DNA of 64,000 bases, from the NCBI GenBank assembly GCA_031401235.1, contig JANNRJ010000030.1, positions 129,091 through 193,090 of the forward strand, written 5' to 3'. Below, piece after piece: positions 42,646 through 52,109 of the stretch (positions within the stretch are counted from its first letter, which is position 1; each line of letters begins with the position of its first letter). The stretch is from UBA3006 sp031401235 (GTDB lineage Bacteria > Actinomycetota > Acidimicrobiia > Acidimicrobiales > Ilumatobacteraceae). Position numbers and translations under genes: made by a program. The notes under the pieces are model-generated. The model had not been told where the DNA came from, did no database searches, and saw only the letters and a program-made list of their open reading frames with translations.

Positions 42646-43229
42646 TGGGCACGATTCGCAATGTCCTCGACGACGGTCTCGGCGGATTAGAGCACAATTT
42701 CCTCACCGGACGAATCGAAGACGTAGTCAAATGGTCCAGGTCACGATCCAGTTGGGGTGCAACGTTTGGCTTGGCGTGTTGTGCGATTGAGATGATGGCA
42801 ACCGGTACGGCGCACTACGACTTGGCCCGATTCGGAATGGAAGTATTTCGTGCCTCACCTCGGCAAGCCGACATCATGATCGTGGCCGGTCGGGTGAGTC
42901 AAAAAATGGCGCCGGTGTTGCGACAGGTGTATGACCAAATGATGGAACCAAAGTGGGTGATTTCTATGGGGGTGTGTGCCAGCAGCGGCGGCATGTTCAA
43001 CAACTACGCAATCGTGCAAGGTGTTGATCAGATTGTTCCCGTTGACGTGTATGCGCCCGGTTGTCCGCCGACTCCGGAGACATTGATTCACGCCATCGAG
43101 ACTCTGCATCAGCTCATCGAAGATGGCCAAATCATGCAACGCCGCTCGGTAAGTGGTGCCGGAGCCGGTGTGCACGTGCAAGAAATTCCTGCCGGAAGTA
43201 TTACTCCAGTAGTTCTTGGATCGAAGTAA
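42645..43229 (+). CDS. nuoB: NADH:quinone oxidoreductase subunit B
   Basis: A 194-residue peripheral-arm subunit that binds cluster N2, the last Fe-S centre before quinone. The tandem cysteines C45-C46 are in FGLACCAIEMMATG, and the others are in GVCASSGGMF and APGCPPTPE. It starts within TAATG shared with nuoA. The C-terminal VSGAGAGVHVQEIPAG tail is variable in the family. Confidence 0.95.
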   Translation: MGTIRNVLDDGLGGLEHNFLTGRIEDVVKWSRSRSSWGATFGLACCAIEMMATGTAHYDLARFGMEVFRASPRQADIMIVAGRVSQKMAPVLRQVYDQMMEPKWVISMGVCASSGGMFNNYAIVQGVDQIVPVDVYAPGCPPTPETLIHAIETLHQLIEDGQIMQRRSVSGAGAGVHVQEIPAGSITPVVLGSK

Positions 43230-43232
43230 TCG

Positions 43233-43709
43233 ATGTCGACTTCTGAGATGTACGGCTCGCCATTGATTGAGATCACGGGGCAAGGTGTGCTTTTTATCGC
43301 CAAAGATCGCTATATCGAAACGTTGAAAAATCTTGCTCTAGATGGATTCGAGATGTGCGTGGATCTCACTGCCGTTGATTTTCTTACCCATCCGGGACGC
43401 ACCTCGCCGGCTGACATAGTCGCGGAGCGTTTTGAAGTTGTGGTCAATCTATTGTCGATGCGTCATCATAAACGGTTGCGACTTCGAGTGCAGGTCAGTG
43501 AAGCCGATGCAACCGTCGATTCGGCGTTTGAAATTTATCCCGGTACCGAAGCAATGGAACGCGAAGTATTCGATATGTTCGGTATCGCCTTCAATAATCA
43601 TCCGGACTTAACGCGAATTCTGATGCCAGAGGATTGGGATGGTCACCCATTGCGAAAGGACTATGCACAAGGTCAGATTCCAGTTCAATTCAAGGGTGCG
43701 GCCTCATGA
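43233..43709 (+). CDS. nuoC: NADH:quinone oxidoreductase subunit C
   Basis: A 158-residue 30-kDa-type subunit. The family signature is EREVFDMFGIAFNNHPDLTR followed by LMPEDWDGHPLRKDY. It packs against NuoD in the connecting arm. The stop overlaps the nuoD start (ATGA). It is separate from NuoD, unlike in E. coli where the two are fused. Confidence 0.94.
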   Translation: MSTSEMYGSPLIEITGQGVLFIAKDRYIETLKNLALDGFEMCVDLTAVDFLTHPGRTSPADIVAERFEVVVNLLSMRHHKRLRLRVQVSEADATVDSAFEIYPGTEAMEREVFDMFGIAFNNHPDLTRILMPEDWDGHPLRKDYAQGQIPVQFKGAAS

Positions 43710-45046
43710 CCGATGTCGACGATGTGATATCTGCCGACACATTCGAAGGTCTCCAAGAACTGCAACCCCGTAAATTGCTTTCGGCCAAGGAAGTGTTGCG
43801 CGAAGTCGGTGCCGTGTTGCGGATGAGTGAAGCCGACGCGGCACTTCTCGCCGAAGTTGCAACAGATGCCGCTGAAGACCAAACCATGATCATCAATATG
43901 GGTCCGCAGCATCCAAGCACCCACGGTGTGTTGCGCCTGATGCTTGAACTTCAAGGTGAAACCGTGTTGCGTTGCAAGCCAATCGTCGGCTATTTGCACA
44001 CGGGAATGGAAAAGACAGGCGAGTCGCTTACCTTCATGCAGGGTGGCACAAATGTGACTCGAATGGATTATGTATCGCCGCTCAATAACGAACTCGTGTT
44101 TTCCATGGCCACCGAAAAATTACTTGGCATTGACGGCGACATCCCCGAACGTGCAGTGTGGATGCGGATGTTGCTTTCAGAACTGAACCGAATGAGCAGT
44201 CACCTGTTGTTCATGGCTAGCAACGGAATGGATATCGGCGCTGTTTCGATGATGCTTTACGGCTGGCGCGAACGCGAAGAAGTGCTGCGCTTTTTCCAGA
44301 AAGTCACTGGACTGAGGATGAATCACAACTTCATTCGTCCCGGCGGGGTAGCAGCAGATCTGCCTGCCGGTTGGCGCGACGATGTGTTGGCGATTCTTGA
44401 CATGCTCCCGGCTCGTTTGGCCGAGTACGACATCTTGATGTCGGGTCAACCAATCTGGCGCGAACGCCTGCAGGGCGTCGGTGTCATCACCCAGCAAGAA
44501 GCCATTGCGCTTAGCGCAACTGGCCCAATTTTGCGCAGCACTGGTGTGTCATGGGATTTGCGCCGTGATATGCCGTACTTACATTACGACGAAGTTGACT
44601 TCGATGTCATTGTTGGGAGTTACGGAGATTGCTACGATCGCTACGCCATTCGTCTCGCCGAAATTCGCGAATCGATGAAGATTGTCCGACAAATTCTTGA
44701 CCGGATGCCAAGTGGCGATTTTCGTATTCAAGATAAAAAAGTCACACCGCCCCCACGAGCCCGAATTGACGAATCAATGGAAGCCTTAATCCACCATTTC
44801 AAGATCTTTACCGAGGGGTTCAAGGTGCCCGAAGGCGAGGTGTATCTGGCAATTGAGAGCCCGCGTGGAGAAATCGGCTGTTACATCGCCAGCGACGGTT
44901 CGGCGACACCGTATCGGATGCATGTGCGCGCGCCATCGTTTGTGAACATCCAAACTTTGCCACATATGATGCGTGGCGGTCTTGTGGCCGATGCAGTTGC
45001 AGTCATTTCGTCGGTTGATCCTGTGCTTGGTGAGGTGGATCGATGA
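43706..45046 (+). CDS. nuoD: NADH:quinone oxidoreductase subunit D
   Basis: A 446-residue subunit related to hydrogenase large subunits that forms the quinone pocket. NMGPQHPSTHGVLRLMLEL holds the quinone-site histidine, followed by GYLHTGMEKTGE and, later, APSFVNIQTLPHMMRG. About 60 N-terminal residues (EGLQELQPRKLLSAKEVLRE) precede the conserved core. ATG 43706 overlaps the nuoC stop. Confidence 0.95.
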   Translation: MTDVDDVISADTFEGLQELQPRKLLSAKEVLREVGAVLRMSEADAALLAEVATDAAEDQTMIINMGPQHPSTHGVLRLMLELQGETVLRCKPIVGYLHTGMEKTGESLTFMQGGTNVTRMDYVSPLNNELVFSMATEKLLGIDGDIPERAVWMRMLLSELNRMSSHLLFMASNGMDIGAVSMMLYGWREREEVLRFFQKVTGLRMNHNFIRPGGVAADLPAGWRDDVLAILDMLPARLAEYDILMSGQPIWRERLQGVGVITQQEAIALSATGPILRSTGVSWDLRRDMPYLHYDEVDFDVIVGSYGDCYDRYAIRLAEIRESMKIVRQILDRMPSGDFRIQDKKVTPPPRARIDESMEALIHHFKIFTEGFKVPEGEVYLAIESPRGEIGCYIASDGSATPYRMHVRAPSFVNIQTLPHMMRGGLVADAVAVISSVDPVLGEVDR

Positions 45047-45630
45047 GCCGCCTGAATGATGCCAATATTACGATTGCCAAGGAAATCATCGCCCGTTTCC
45101 CCAGACCAAAGTCGGCAATGATTCCGTTGCTTCATCTTGCTCAAGAACAAGACGGGCACGTAAGTAACAAGGCCATGGTCCATATTGGTGAACTACTCGG
45201 TGTAACTCCTGCTGATGTGTACGGCACGGCAAGTTTTTATGAAATGTTCAAATTTGAACCGATTGGCAAATACTGCATCAACATCTGCACCAACATTTCC
45301 TGTCATCTAGTTGGTTCGTGGAATCTCTTGCACCATGCCGAAGATCGCCTCGGAGTCAAAGCCGGTGGCACCACCGCTGACGGAATGTTCACTCTTGAAG
45401 ATGTTGAATGCATCGCCGCCTGCACCGAAGCACCAGCGATTCAAGTGAATTACCGCTATCGCTACCAAGTCACACCAGCAAATTTTGATCAACTCATCGA
45501 CGATCTGCGAAGTGGTCGGGCTGACGAAGAAATTCCGCCATTCGGCACACTTTCCCGCGTGCGTCAGCGCACAAGTGAATCGTGGTCGAACTACGGAATC
45601 GAAGCACAGGCGATTGTTGATGAAAGATAA
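45043..45630 (+). CDS. nuoE: NADH:quinone oxidoreductase subunit E
   Basis: A 195-residue thioredoxin-fold subunit with the N1a [2Fe-2S] site: CTNISC in the first pair and CIAACTEAP in the second. Helical N-terminus with PLLHLAQEQDGHVSNKAM. A C-terminal tail after VTPANFDQLIDDL is hydrophilic. It starts in an ATGA overlap with nuoD. Confidence 0.94.
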   Translation: MSRLNDANITIAKEIIARFPRPKSAMIPLLHLAQEQDGHVSNKAMVHIGELLGVTPADVYGTASFYEMFKFEPIGKYCINICTNISCHLVGSWNLLHHAEDRLGVKAGGTTADGMFTLEDVECIAACTEAPAIQVNYRYRYQVTPANFDQLIDDLRSGRADEEIPPFGTLSRVRQRTSESWSNYGIEAQAIVDER

Positions 45631-45636
45631 CCGTCG

Positions 45637-47013
45637 ATGAACACCGAGTACTCGACACCGGGCCAAGTTCCAACTGGACCGCGACTGATCACCGGTCGCT
45701 TTGATATCAGTGACGGTTATACCTACGACGGATATGTACGCACAGGTGGTTACGTCGCCCTGCGCAAAGCTCTGTCCTCGATGACTCCCAAACAGGTACA
45801 TGACGAGGTTAGGGCGGCCGAAATTCAAGGTCGCGGTGGGGCGGGGTTCATGGCCGGAACTAAGTGGGGATTCTTACCCGCCGATGTTCACCCACGCTAT
45901 TTGGTCGTCAATGGCGACGAGAGCGAACCAGGCACTTACAAGGATCGATTGCTGATGGAACTCGATCCGCACCAACTTATTGAAGGAATCGTGCTGGCAA
46001 GTTTTGCCGTCAATGCGGCACACGCCTTCTTGTATGTTCGAGGCGAAATGGCACTCGCTCAAGAGCGATTAGCCGAGGCAATCAACGACGCTTATGCCCA
46101 CAACATGGCGGGTCGCAACATCTGCGGCTCCCAGTTTTCACTGGATATCACTCTTACTTGGGGTGCAGGTGCATACATCGTCGGCGAAGAGACCGCACTC
46201 ATCGAGAGTTTGGAAGGGGAGCGCGGCATGCCTCGATTGAAGCCACCGTATTTCCCGGCGGTAAAAGGCTTGTACATGCAACCGACCATTGTCAACAATG
46301 TTGAAACGTTGGCCAACCTACCTGCGATTATCAACGACGGTGGCGGGGCATTCAAAATTCTCGGCGCGCCAACAAGTACAGGGATGCGAATGTTTTCTGT
46401 GTCTGGTCATGTCAATCGTCCAGGTGTGTTTGAAGTTCCAAACGGTGTGACAACATTTCGGATGCTGTTCGAAGCACCCGAATATTGTGGCGGTGTGCGC
46501 AATGGTGGCACCGTCAAGGCTTTCATTCCTGGCGGAGTTTCGGCAATGTGGTTTTTCGACGAACATCTCGATATGGCTCTTGACAAACCAACCGTTGACA
46601 AAGCTGGTTCGATGCTTGGCTCGGGGGCAATTGTGGCTATGGATCAAACCACCGATATGGTCGCCGCCTGTTGGCGCATTGTCAGATTTTTCGCCCGCGA
46701 ATCGTGCGGTAAGTGCACACCATGTCGTGAGGGAACCACGTGGCTTGAGCAAGTGTTGCGTCGAATTTTGGATGGTCAAGGTCGTCCCCAAGACATTGAT
46801 TTACTGTTTGAAATCAGTGAAAGCATCAGCCCAGGTATTGCCTGGCCACCGCTTCAAACGACGATCTGCCCGCTAGGACCATCAGCGGTTTCGCCAATCG
46901 CTTCTGCTGTGCGACGTTTCCGTAACGAATTTGATCACTACATCGCCCATGGTCGTCCAATTGATGGCGTTGATGATGTGCTTCACCCCGAAGGTAGTCG
47001 CGTCCATGTCTAA
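45637..47013 (+). CDS. nuoF: NADH:quinone oxidoreductase subunit F
   Basis: A 458-residue subunit that binds NADH, FMN and cluster N3. GRGGAGFMAGTKWGF is the nucleotide loop, VVNGDESEPGTYKDR and AYIVGEETALIESLEGERG bind FMN, and ESCGKCTPCREGT carries three cluster cysteines, the fourth lying in TTICPLGPSA. It shows that this complex takes electrons from NADH. Confidence 0.95.
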   Translation: MNTEYSTPGQVPTGPRLITGRFDISDGYTYDGYVRTGGYVALRKALSSMTPKQVHDEVRAAEIQGRGGAGFMAGTKWGFLPADVHPRYLVVNGDESEPGTYKDRLLMELDPHQLIEGIVLASFAVNAAHAFLYVRGEMALAQERLAEAINDAYAHNMAGRNICGSQFSLDITLTWGAGAYIVGEETALIESLEGERGMPRLKPPYFPAVKGLYMQPTIVNNVETLANLPAIINDGGGAFKILGAPTSTGMRMFSVSGHVNRPGVFEVPNGVTTFRMLFEAPEYCGGVRNGGTVKAFIPGGVSAMWFFDEHLDMALDKPTVDKAGSMLGSGAIVAMDQTTDMVAACWRIVRFFARESCGKCTPCREGTTWLEQVLRRILDGQGRPQDIDLLFEISESISPGIAWPPLQTTICPLGPSAVSPIASAVRRFRNEFDHYIAHGRPIDGVDDVLHPEGSRVHV

Positions 47014-49342
47014 AAAAACACTTTCGATCACCATTGATGGTAAAACTCATCAGGCTCAACCCGGTCAACTCGTCATCGATGCATGTCAAGATGCCGGAAG
47101 TTACGTTCCATTTTTTTGCTATCACCCGCGCATGACACCAGTGGGCATGTGTCGCCAATGTTTTGTCGAAATCGAAGGTCCGCGCGGTCCAATGATGGTG
47201 GTGTCATGCATGACTCCGGTTGTTGAGGGCCAAGTAGTGCGAACGACAACTGATGGTGTCAAGCGCGCCCAACAAGGCGTGTTGGAACTTTTGCTGGCTA
47301 ACCATCCACTTGACTGTCCAGTATGTGACAAGGGTGGTGAGTGTCCACTCCAGGATCAAGCTTTCAGCCATGGCCCTGGGGAGAGTCGATTTGTCGAAGA
47401 GAAGCGCCATTTTGAAAAGCCAATTCCAATCAGCGACTTGGTGTACCTAGACCGCGAACGCTGTATTTTGTGTGATCGCTGCACACGCTTTGCCGATGAA
47501 GTGGCTGGTGATCCTTTGATTACTTTCGTCAGCCGAGGCAGCAACACCCAAGTGCTCACGTTTCCCGACGAGCCATTCAGTTCCTATTTTTCGGGCAACA
47601 CCGTGCAGATTTGTCCAGTCGGTGCGCTTACCGCCAAGCCATATCGTTTCAAGGCTCGCCCTTGGGATCTTGATCAAGAGGAAAGCACCTGCACTACATG
47701 CTCGGTCGGTTGCCGAACAGTGGTGCAAAGCAGCCGCGATGAATTAGTGCGATATCAGGGTGTCGACATTGATCCGGTGAACTGGGGGTGGCTATGCGAT
47801 AAGGGTCGCTTCAACTTTGAATCGGTGAATAGCGCCGAGCGATTGACGACACCACTCATCAAGGGTGAATCTGGATTGGCAGATTCGTCGTGGGCCGTTG
47901 CCTTGGATGTTGCGGCTCGAATGCTGCGCACAGCCCTTGCCATAGGCCCGGAGTCGGTAGCGATCATCGGTGGTGCGCGGGGAACCAACGAGGATGCCTT
48001 CGCCTGGGCAAAACTTGCTGACGTCCTTGGCATCAATCAGCGCGACGCTCAACTCGCCGATGGATTGCCACCCGAGATTTTTTCCCTTCCTCAGGCAACT
48101 ATTGACGACATCAATCGGGCGCCGACGATCATCTTGCTCGCTCCAGATCTCAAAGAAGAACTTCCCGTGTTGTACCTACGCGCTCGTCACGCCGCCCAAA
48201 AACGTACCGCCCGAATCATCGAGTTCACCGCCCACAATTCAGGCCTGACTCCATACGCTTGGCGAAGTATCCAGACCGAAGGTGGCAAACTCGCGGCCGT
48301 TATTCGCCAAGTTGGCACTACCACTGAAATATCCGATCAACTAAGCCGTGGCGATGTTGTGGTGATCGTCGGGCGCATGAATCTCGCCGAGTCGCCAGAG
48401 TTTGTGGTCAACGCTCTGGCCGAGGTGCTTCATCTCGCTCCTCATGCCCGTGTCTTGCCGGCGCTTCGTCGCGGAAACGTACGCGGAGCAATTACTGCCG
48501 GGCTGACACCCCAATCTGACGCCGGCGGTACCGCCGACATATTGGCCGCCGCTGCCAGCGGCAAAATTGAGTGTCTCATCTTGCTCGGATCAGATCCGCT
48601 CGCCGATGTTCCAGATGCCGACCTGGCTCGACGAGGTATTGCTGGTGCCCGCAACATAATTGCCATCGACACGTTTCTCACGGCCTCAAGTTCGCAAGCC
48701 GATGTCGTCCTGCCCGCCGCTGCATACGGTGAAAAGGTTGGCACGACGACAAACCTCGAGGGTCGGATCAGCAATGTGGCCCAAAAGATCACTCCAACAG
48801 GTACATCTCGTCCTGACTGGATGATCGCCGCCGAGTTATCAATTGCGGTGGGCAAAGATCTTGGAATATCCAGTTATGCCGATGTGCATCAGATGTTGAT
48901 CGACAGTGTTCCATCCTTCGCTCCAGCCAGCGATGAAAAAAGTGTCCGTCACGATGGTGTGCTGATGCATCACCCACATCCAGTCTCATTGGCCAGATCT
49001 GACTCGAGCGTTGCCGACCACAATTCGTTCAAACATCGCTTGGTTGTAAGTCGCAAACTGTACGACGGCGCTCAAGGGACAGTCAACAGTCCGTCGCTGG
49101 TTTCTCTCGCCGATGACGCCGGTGTCTATGTGCACCCGCTCGATCGAGCACGAATCGGCGTTCATAATGGTGTGGATGTCAAGGTGACATCCAACCGAGC
49201 GACACTTGTGTTGCCACTACACGAGTCCCAAGATGTCATGATCGGCACCGCTTGGATTCCTTTCAATCAAACCGGCACCGATGTTCGCGAACTGCTTGAT
49301 CTATCGGAAGACGTTTGTGATGTTCGAATCGAGCACATCTAG
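47006..49342 (+). CDS. nuoG: NADH:quinone oxidoreductase subunit G
   Basis: About 778 residues. The N-terminal [2Fe-2S] domain has FFCYHPRMTPVGMCRQC, followed by the H/C-ligated cluster region (HPLDCPVCDKGGECPLQD) and 4Fe-4S motifs (RCILCDRCTRF; STCTTCSVGC). The rest is the molybdopterin-oxidoreductase-like fold without cofactor. ATG 47006 overlaps the nuoF end by eight bases; the open frame to 46931 is not needed. The C-terminal domain is the usual MopB-like barrel. Confidence 0.94.
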   Translation: MSKKTLSITIDGKTHQAQPGQLVIDACQDAGSYVPFFCYHPRMTPVGMCRQCFVEIEGPRGPMMVVSCMTPVVEGQVVRTTTDGVKRAQQGVLELLLANHPLDCPVCDKGGECPLQDQAFSHGPGESRFVEEKRHFEKPIPISDLVYLDRERCILCDRCTRFADEVAGDPLITFVSRGSNTQVLTFPDEPFSSYFSGNTVQICPVGALTAKPYRFKARPWDLDQEESTCTTCSVGCRTVVQSSRDELVRYQGVDIDPVNWGWLCDKGRFNFESVNSAERLTTPLIKGESGLADSSWAVALDVAARMLRTALAIGPESVAIIGGARGTNEDAFAWAKLADVLGINQRDAQLADGLPPEIFSLPQATIDDINRAPTIILLAPDLKEELPVLYLRARHAAQKRTARIIEFTAHNSGLTPYAWRSIQTEGGKLAAVIRQVGTTTEISDQLSRGDVVVIVGRMNLAESPEFVVNALAEVLHLAPHARVLPALRRGNVRGAITAGLTPQSDAGGTADILAAAASGKIECLILLGSDPLADVPDADLARRGIAGARNIIAIDTFLTASSSQADVVLPAAAYGEKVGTTTNLEGRISNVAQKITPTGTSRPDWMIAAELSIAVGKDLGISSYADVHQMLIDSVPSFAPASDEKSVRHDGVLMHHPHPVSLARSDSSVADHNSFKHRLVVSRKLYDGAQGTVNSPSLVSLADDAGVYVHPLDRARIGVHNGVDVKVTSNRATLVLPLHESQDVMIGTAWIPFNQTGTDVRELLDLSEDVCDVRIEHI

Positions 49343-50568
49343 TGTCTGGGATATTTGCGCTAGATCCGCTGGTGAGCGGAGGAATACTCTGGACTCCGCT
49401 GATCATCGTGATATTGAAAGTTGTTGTCGTGTTTATCACCGGTCTGGTAGCCACCATGCTCATGATTTGGTTTGAACGCAAGGTGATTTCAGGCATGCAA
49501 AATCGCATCGGGCCGAACAAGGCTGGCCCATTTGGTGTATTGCAATCACTCGCCGATGGAATCAAATTGTTTTTCAAGGAAGACCTAATACCCGAACGCT
49601 CGGATCGCTTCGTATTCAAACTCGCACCATTTCTCGCTTTCGTGCCTGCGTTTCTTACCTTTGCGATCATTCCACTTGGGGGTAACTTTCGTGACGGCAA
49701 CGCCGGCATCGTCACTTGGTTTGGTCACCAGACGCGCGTGCAACTTGCAGATCCTCCAATCGGCGTGTTGTTCGCACTCGTGATTTCATCAATTGCCGTG
49801 TACGGAATCATGCTCGCCGGTTGGTCGAGCGGATCAAAATATCCGCTTCTTGGATCGGTGCGCGCCTCGGCGCAAATGGTGAGCTACGAAGCCGCACTTG
49901 GGTTATCGCTCGCTTCGGTATTGCTCGTGTCGGGCACATTGTCAACTAACGGCATTGTCGCCGCTCAGTCGACAATTAGAAACTGGAACGTGATCACCAC
50001 CGGTCTTGTGCCGTTTTTGATCTTTTTCATCGCGGCAACCGCCGAACTCAATCGACCACCATTTGATCTCGTTGAGGCCGAACAAGAATTGGTCGGGGGC
50101 TTCAATACTGAGTATTCGTCGATTCGCTTTGCTCTGTTTTATCTTGCCGAATTCATGAATACCGTGACCATGTCGGCACTCATTGTCACGCTCTTTTTCG
50201 GTGGGCCACAACCGGTGTCAATTGGCAGCACTGTGCTGGATATTCCGCTGATCCCCAACGCGATTGAAGGGACGATTTGGCTTTTCGCCAAAGTACTCGT
50301 GTTCCTCTATATATATGTGTGGTTGCGTGCCACCTTGCCACGATTCCGTTACGACCAACTGATGGACTTTGGTTGGAAAGTACTCATCCCCGCCGCACTC
50401 GGATGGTTCATGTTGCTCGCCGCCCAGCGAGTCGGTAATGATCAAGGCTGGAATACCTTGGCAGTTACGTTGGTGTCCGTGGTTGTTCTGACAATCGCCT
50501 ATGGACTGTTACAACTTTCATTTCGCGTGAGCGAGCATCACCGCCAAGTGGAAGGGTCGATGTTCTAA
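49342..50568 (+). CDS. nuoH: NADH:quinone oxidoreductase subunit H
   Basis: A 408-residue membrane subunit with about eight helices linking the arms. FERKVISGMQNRIGPNKAGP and GVLQSLADGIKLFFKED are the signatures near the quinone entry, with AELNRPPFDLVEAEQELVGG in the later loop. The GTG start overlaps the nuoG stop by one base. Confidence 0.95.
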   Translation: MSGIFALDPLVSGGILWTPLIIVILKVVVVFITGLVATMLMIWFERKVISGMQNRIGPNKAGPFGVLQSLADGIKLFFKEDLIPERSDRFVFKLAPFLAFVPAFLTFAIIPLGGNFRDGNAGIVTWFGHQTRVQLADPPIGVLFALVISSIAVYGIMLAGWSSGSKYPLLGSVRASAQMVSYEAALGLSLASVLLVSGTLSTNGIVAAQSTIRNWNVITTGLVPFLIFFIAATAELNRPPFDLVEAEQELVGGFNTEYSSIRFALFYLAEFMNTVTMSALIVTLFFGGPQPVSIGSTVLDIPLIPNAIEGTIWLFAKVLVFLYIYVWLRATLPRFRYDQLMDFGWKVLIPAALGWFMLLAAQRVGNDQGWNTLAVTLVSVVVLTIAYGLLQLSFRVSEHHRQVEGSMF

Positions 50569-51227
50569 TGGGCTACTTCGGGGGATTTCTCGTCACCATG
50601 CGCCAACGGGGTGCTAGGAATCAGGTCACCACTCAGTATTCGGGTGGGCGGGTGCTTCGTCGCAGTCAGAAAAAGTCGAAGAATGGCGTTGCCAGTGAAC
50701 GCGCCCAAGAGATGGATGCCAAAATTCCCAAGCCTGAACGCCTGCACGGTCGTCATGTGCTGAATCGTTACGAAGACGGAATGGAAAAATGCATCGGTTG
50801 CGAACTATGCGCCGCGGTGTGTCCGGCCAAATGTATTCATGTGCGTGGTGCCGATAACGATCCCGATAATCCAACGTCGCCAGGGGAGCGATTTGGGTGG
50901 ATTTATGAGATCAACTACTTGCGCTGCATTCATTGTGACCTCTGTGTGGAGGCTTGCCCGACCGAAGCGATCACCGAAACCAAATTGTTCGAATTTTCCT
51001 TCACCAATCGTCGCGACGCGATCTATACGCGAGACGAATTGTTGGTCGATGCCTCAGGCAAGCCGCAGCAACTGCCGTGGGAAGACTGGCGGCCGGGAGA
51101 GGATCTGAATACCTCCGGTTGGATGCGGGCCACGGCATCCAGTGGCGACGCCGCGTTCAAAGGCGTTATTGCCTGGAGCGCCGAGTTGGGGTACGGGGTC
51201 CGAGCCGCAGAAAGTAGTGAAGACTAA
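50568..51227 (+). CDS. nuoI: NADH:quinone oxidoreductase subunit I
   Basis: A 219-residue subunit with two [4Fe-4S] clusters, CIGCELCAAVCPAKC and CIHCDLCVEACPTEA (N6a and N6b). The N-terminal basic stretch (VLRRSQKKSKNG) and the long C-terminal tail exceed the core fold. It starts in TAATG shared with nuoH and ends directly before nuoJ. Confidence 0.95.
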   Translation: MGYFGGFLVTMRQRGARNQVTTQYSGGRVLRRSQKKSKNGVASERAQEMDAKIPKPERLHGRHVLNRYEDGMEKCIGCELCAAVCPAKCIHVRGADNDPDNPTSPGERFGWIYEINYLRCIHCDLCVEACPTEAITETKLFEFSFTNRRDAIYTRDELLVDASGKPQQLPWEDWRPGEDLNTSGWMRATASSGDAAFKGVIAWSAELGYGVRAAESSED

Positions 51228-51782
51228 GTGGAACTGTTTGTATTTGTTTGTGCCGCGGTCATGGTGATTGTCGGTGCCCTTGGTGTGGTCGTGCGCGGCA
51301 ACCCCGTTCACGCCGCCTTGAGTTTGGTGCTCACCCTGTTTGGTATCGCCGTACTCTTCGTCGCCCAACATGCAGAGTTCCTGGCTGCGGTGCAAGTAAT
51401 CGTGTATGCCGGCGCCATTGTTGTGCTTTTCTTATTCGTTGTCATGTTGTTGGGAGTGGACCGAGCCGAGGACCTTCGCACTGACTCGCTTGCCGGTCAA
51501 CGCCCCTTGGCCGTTGTGGTCGGACTGGGCTTACTTGGGGTGCTTGTGGCCGCAATTGTTAGTGGAACTGATGCTGTGATTACTCGTGGCACCGGCGTAA
51601 ATGGCGCCACGACAGATTCTCCCGACTCCAATATCGTGCAACTGGCCCGTTCGGTTTTCGCCGACTATGTCGTGGCTTTTGAAGTCACTTCGGTGTTGCT
51701 GGTAGTTGCGGTGGTAGGCACGGTATTGCTCTCTAGGCGCCGCGCCGCCGATGTTCGACCGGAAGGTAGTCGTCCATCATGA
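51228..51782 (+). CDS. nuoJ: NADH:quinone oxidoreductase subunit J
   Basis: A 184-residue membrane subunit with five helices. RGNPVHAALSLVLTLFGIAV and VQVIVYAGAIVVLFLFVVML are the conserved segments that take part in coupling. The start is GTG immediately after the nuoI stop. The stop overlaps nuoK (ATGA). Confidence 0.93.
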   Translation: MELFVFVCAAVMVIVGALGVVVRGNPVHAALSLVLTLFGIAVLFVAQHAEFLAAVQVIVYAGAIVVLFLFVVMLLGVDRAEDLRTDSLAGQRPLAVVVGLGLLGVLVAAIVSGTDAVITRGTGVNGATTDSPDSNIVQLARSVFADYVVAFEVTSVLLVVAVVGTVLLSRRRAADVRPEGSRPS

Positions 51783-52099
51783 TTGCACTCGTCGTTCAAC
51801 CAACACCAATGTGGTACTTATTGCTTTCCGCGGTGCTATTTGTTATCGGCACGGTCGGTGTACTTGTTCGACGCAACCCACTAGTGATGTTTATGTGCAT
51901 CGAATTGATGCTCAATGCAGTGAATCTCACGTTTGTCACACTCGGGCGCCAACTCAACGACATCAGTGGTCAAACCATCGTCTTCTTCGTTCTCGTTGTC
52001 GCCGCCGCCGAAGTTGTCGTCGGGTTGGCCATCATCGTGGCAATAATGCGTCGCCGCACCGGAGTGAATGCCGATGACCTTGCGGAATTAAAGGGTTAG
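51779..52099 (+). CDS. nuoK: NADH:quinone oxidoreductase subunit K
   Basis: A 106-residue three-helix subunit. RRNPLVMFMCIELMLNAVNL contains the conserved membrane glutamate, and VVAAAEVVVGLAIIVAIMRR the second. It is slightly longer at the N-terminus than E. coli NuoK. It starts in the nuoJ overlap and is followed by nuoL after ten bases. Confidence 0.94.
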   Translation: MIALVVQPTPMWYLLLSAVLFVIGTVGVLVRRNPLVMFMCIELMLNAVNLTFVTLGRQLNDISGQTIVFFVLVVAAAEVVVGLAIIVAIMRRRTGVNADDLAELKG

Positions 52100-52109
52100 G
52101 CGCTACATC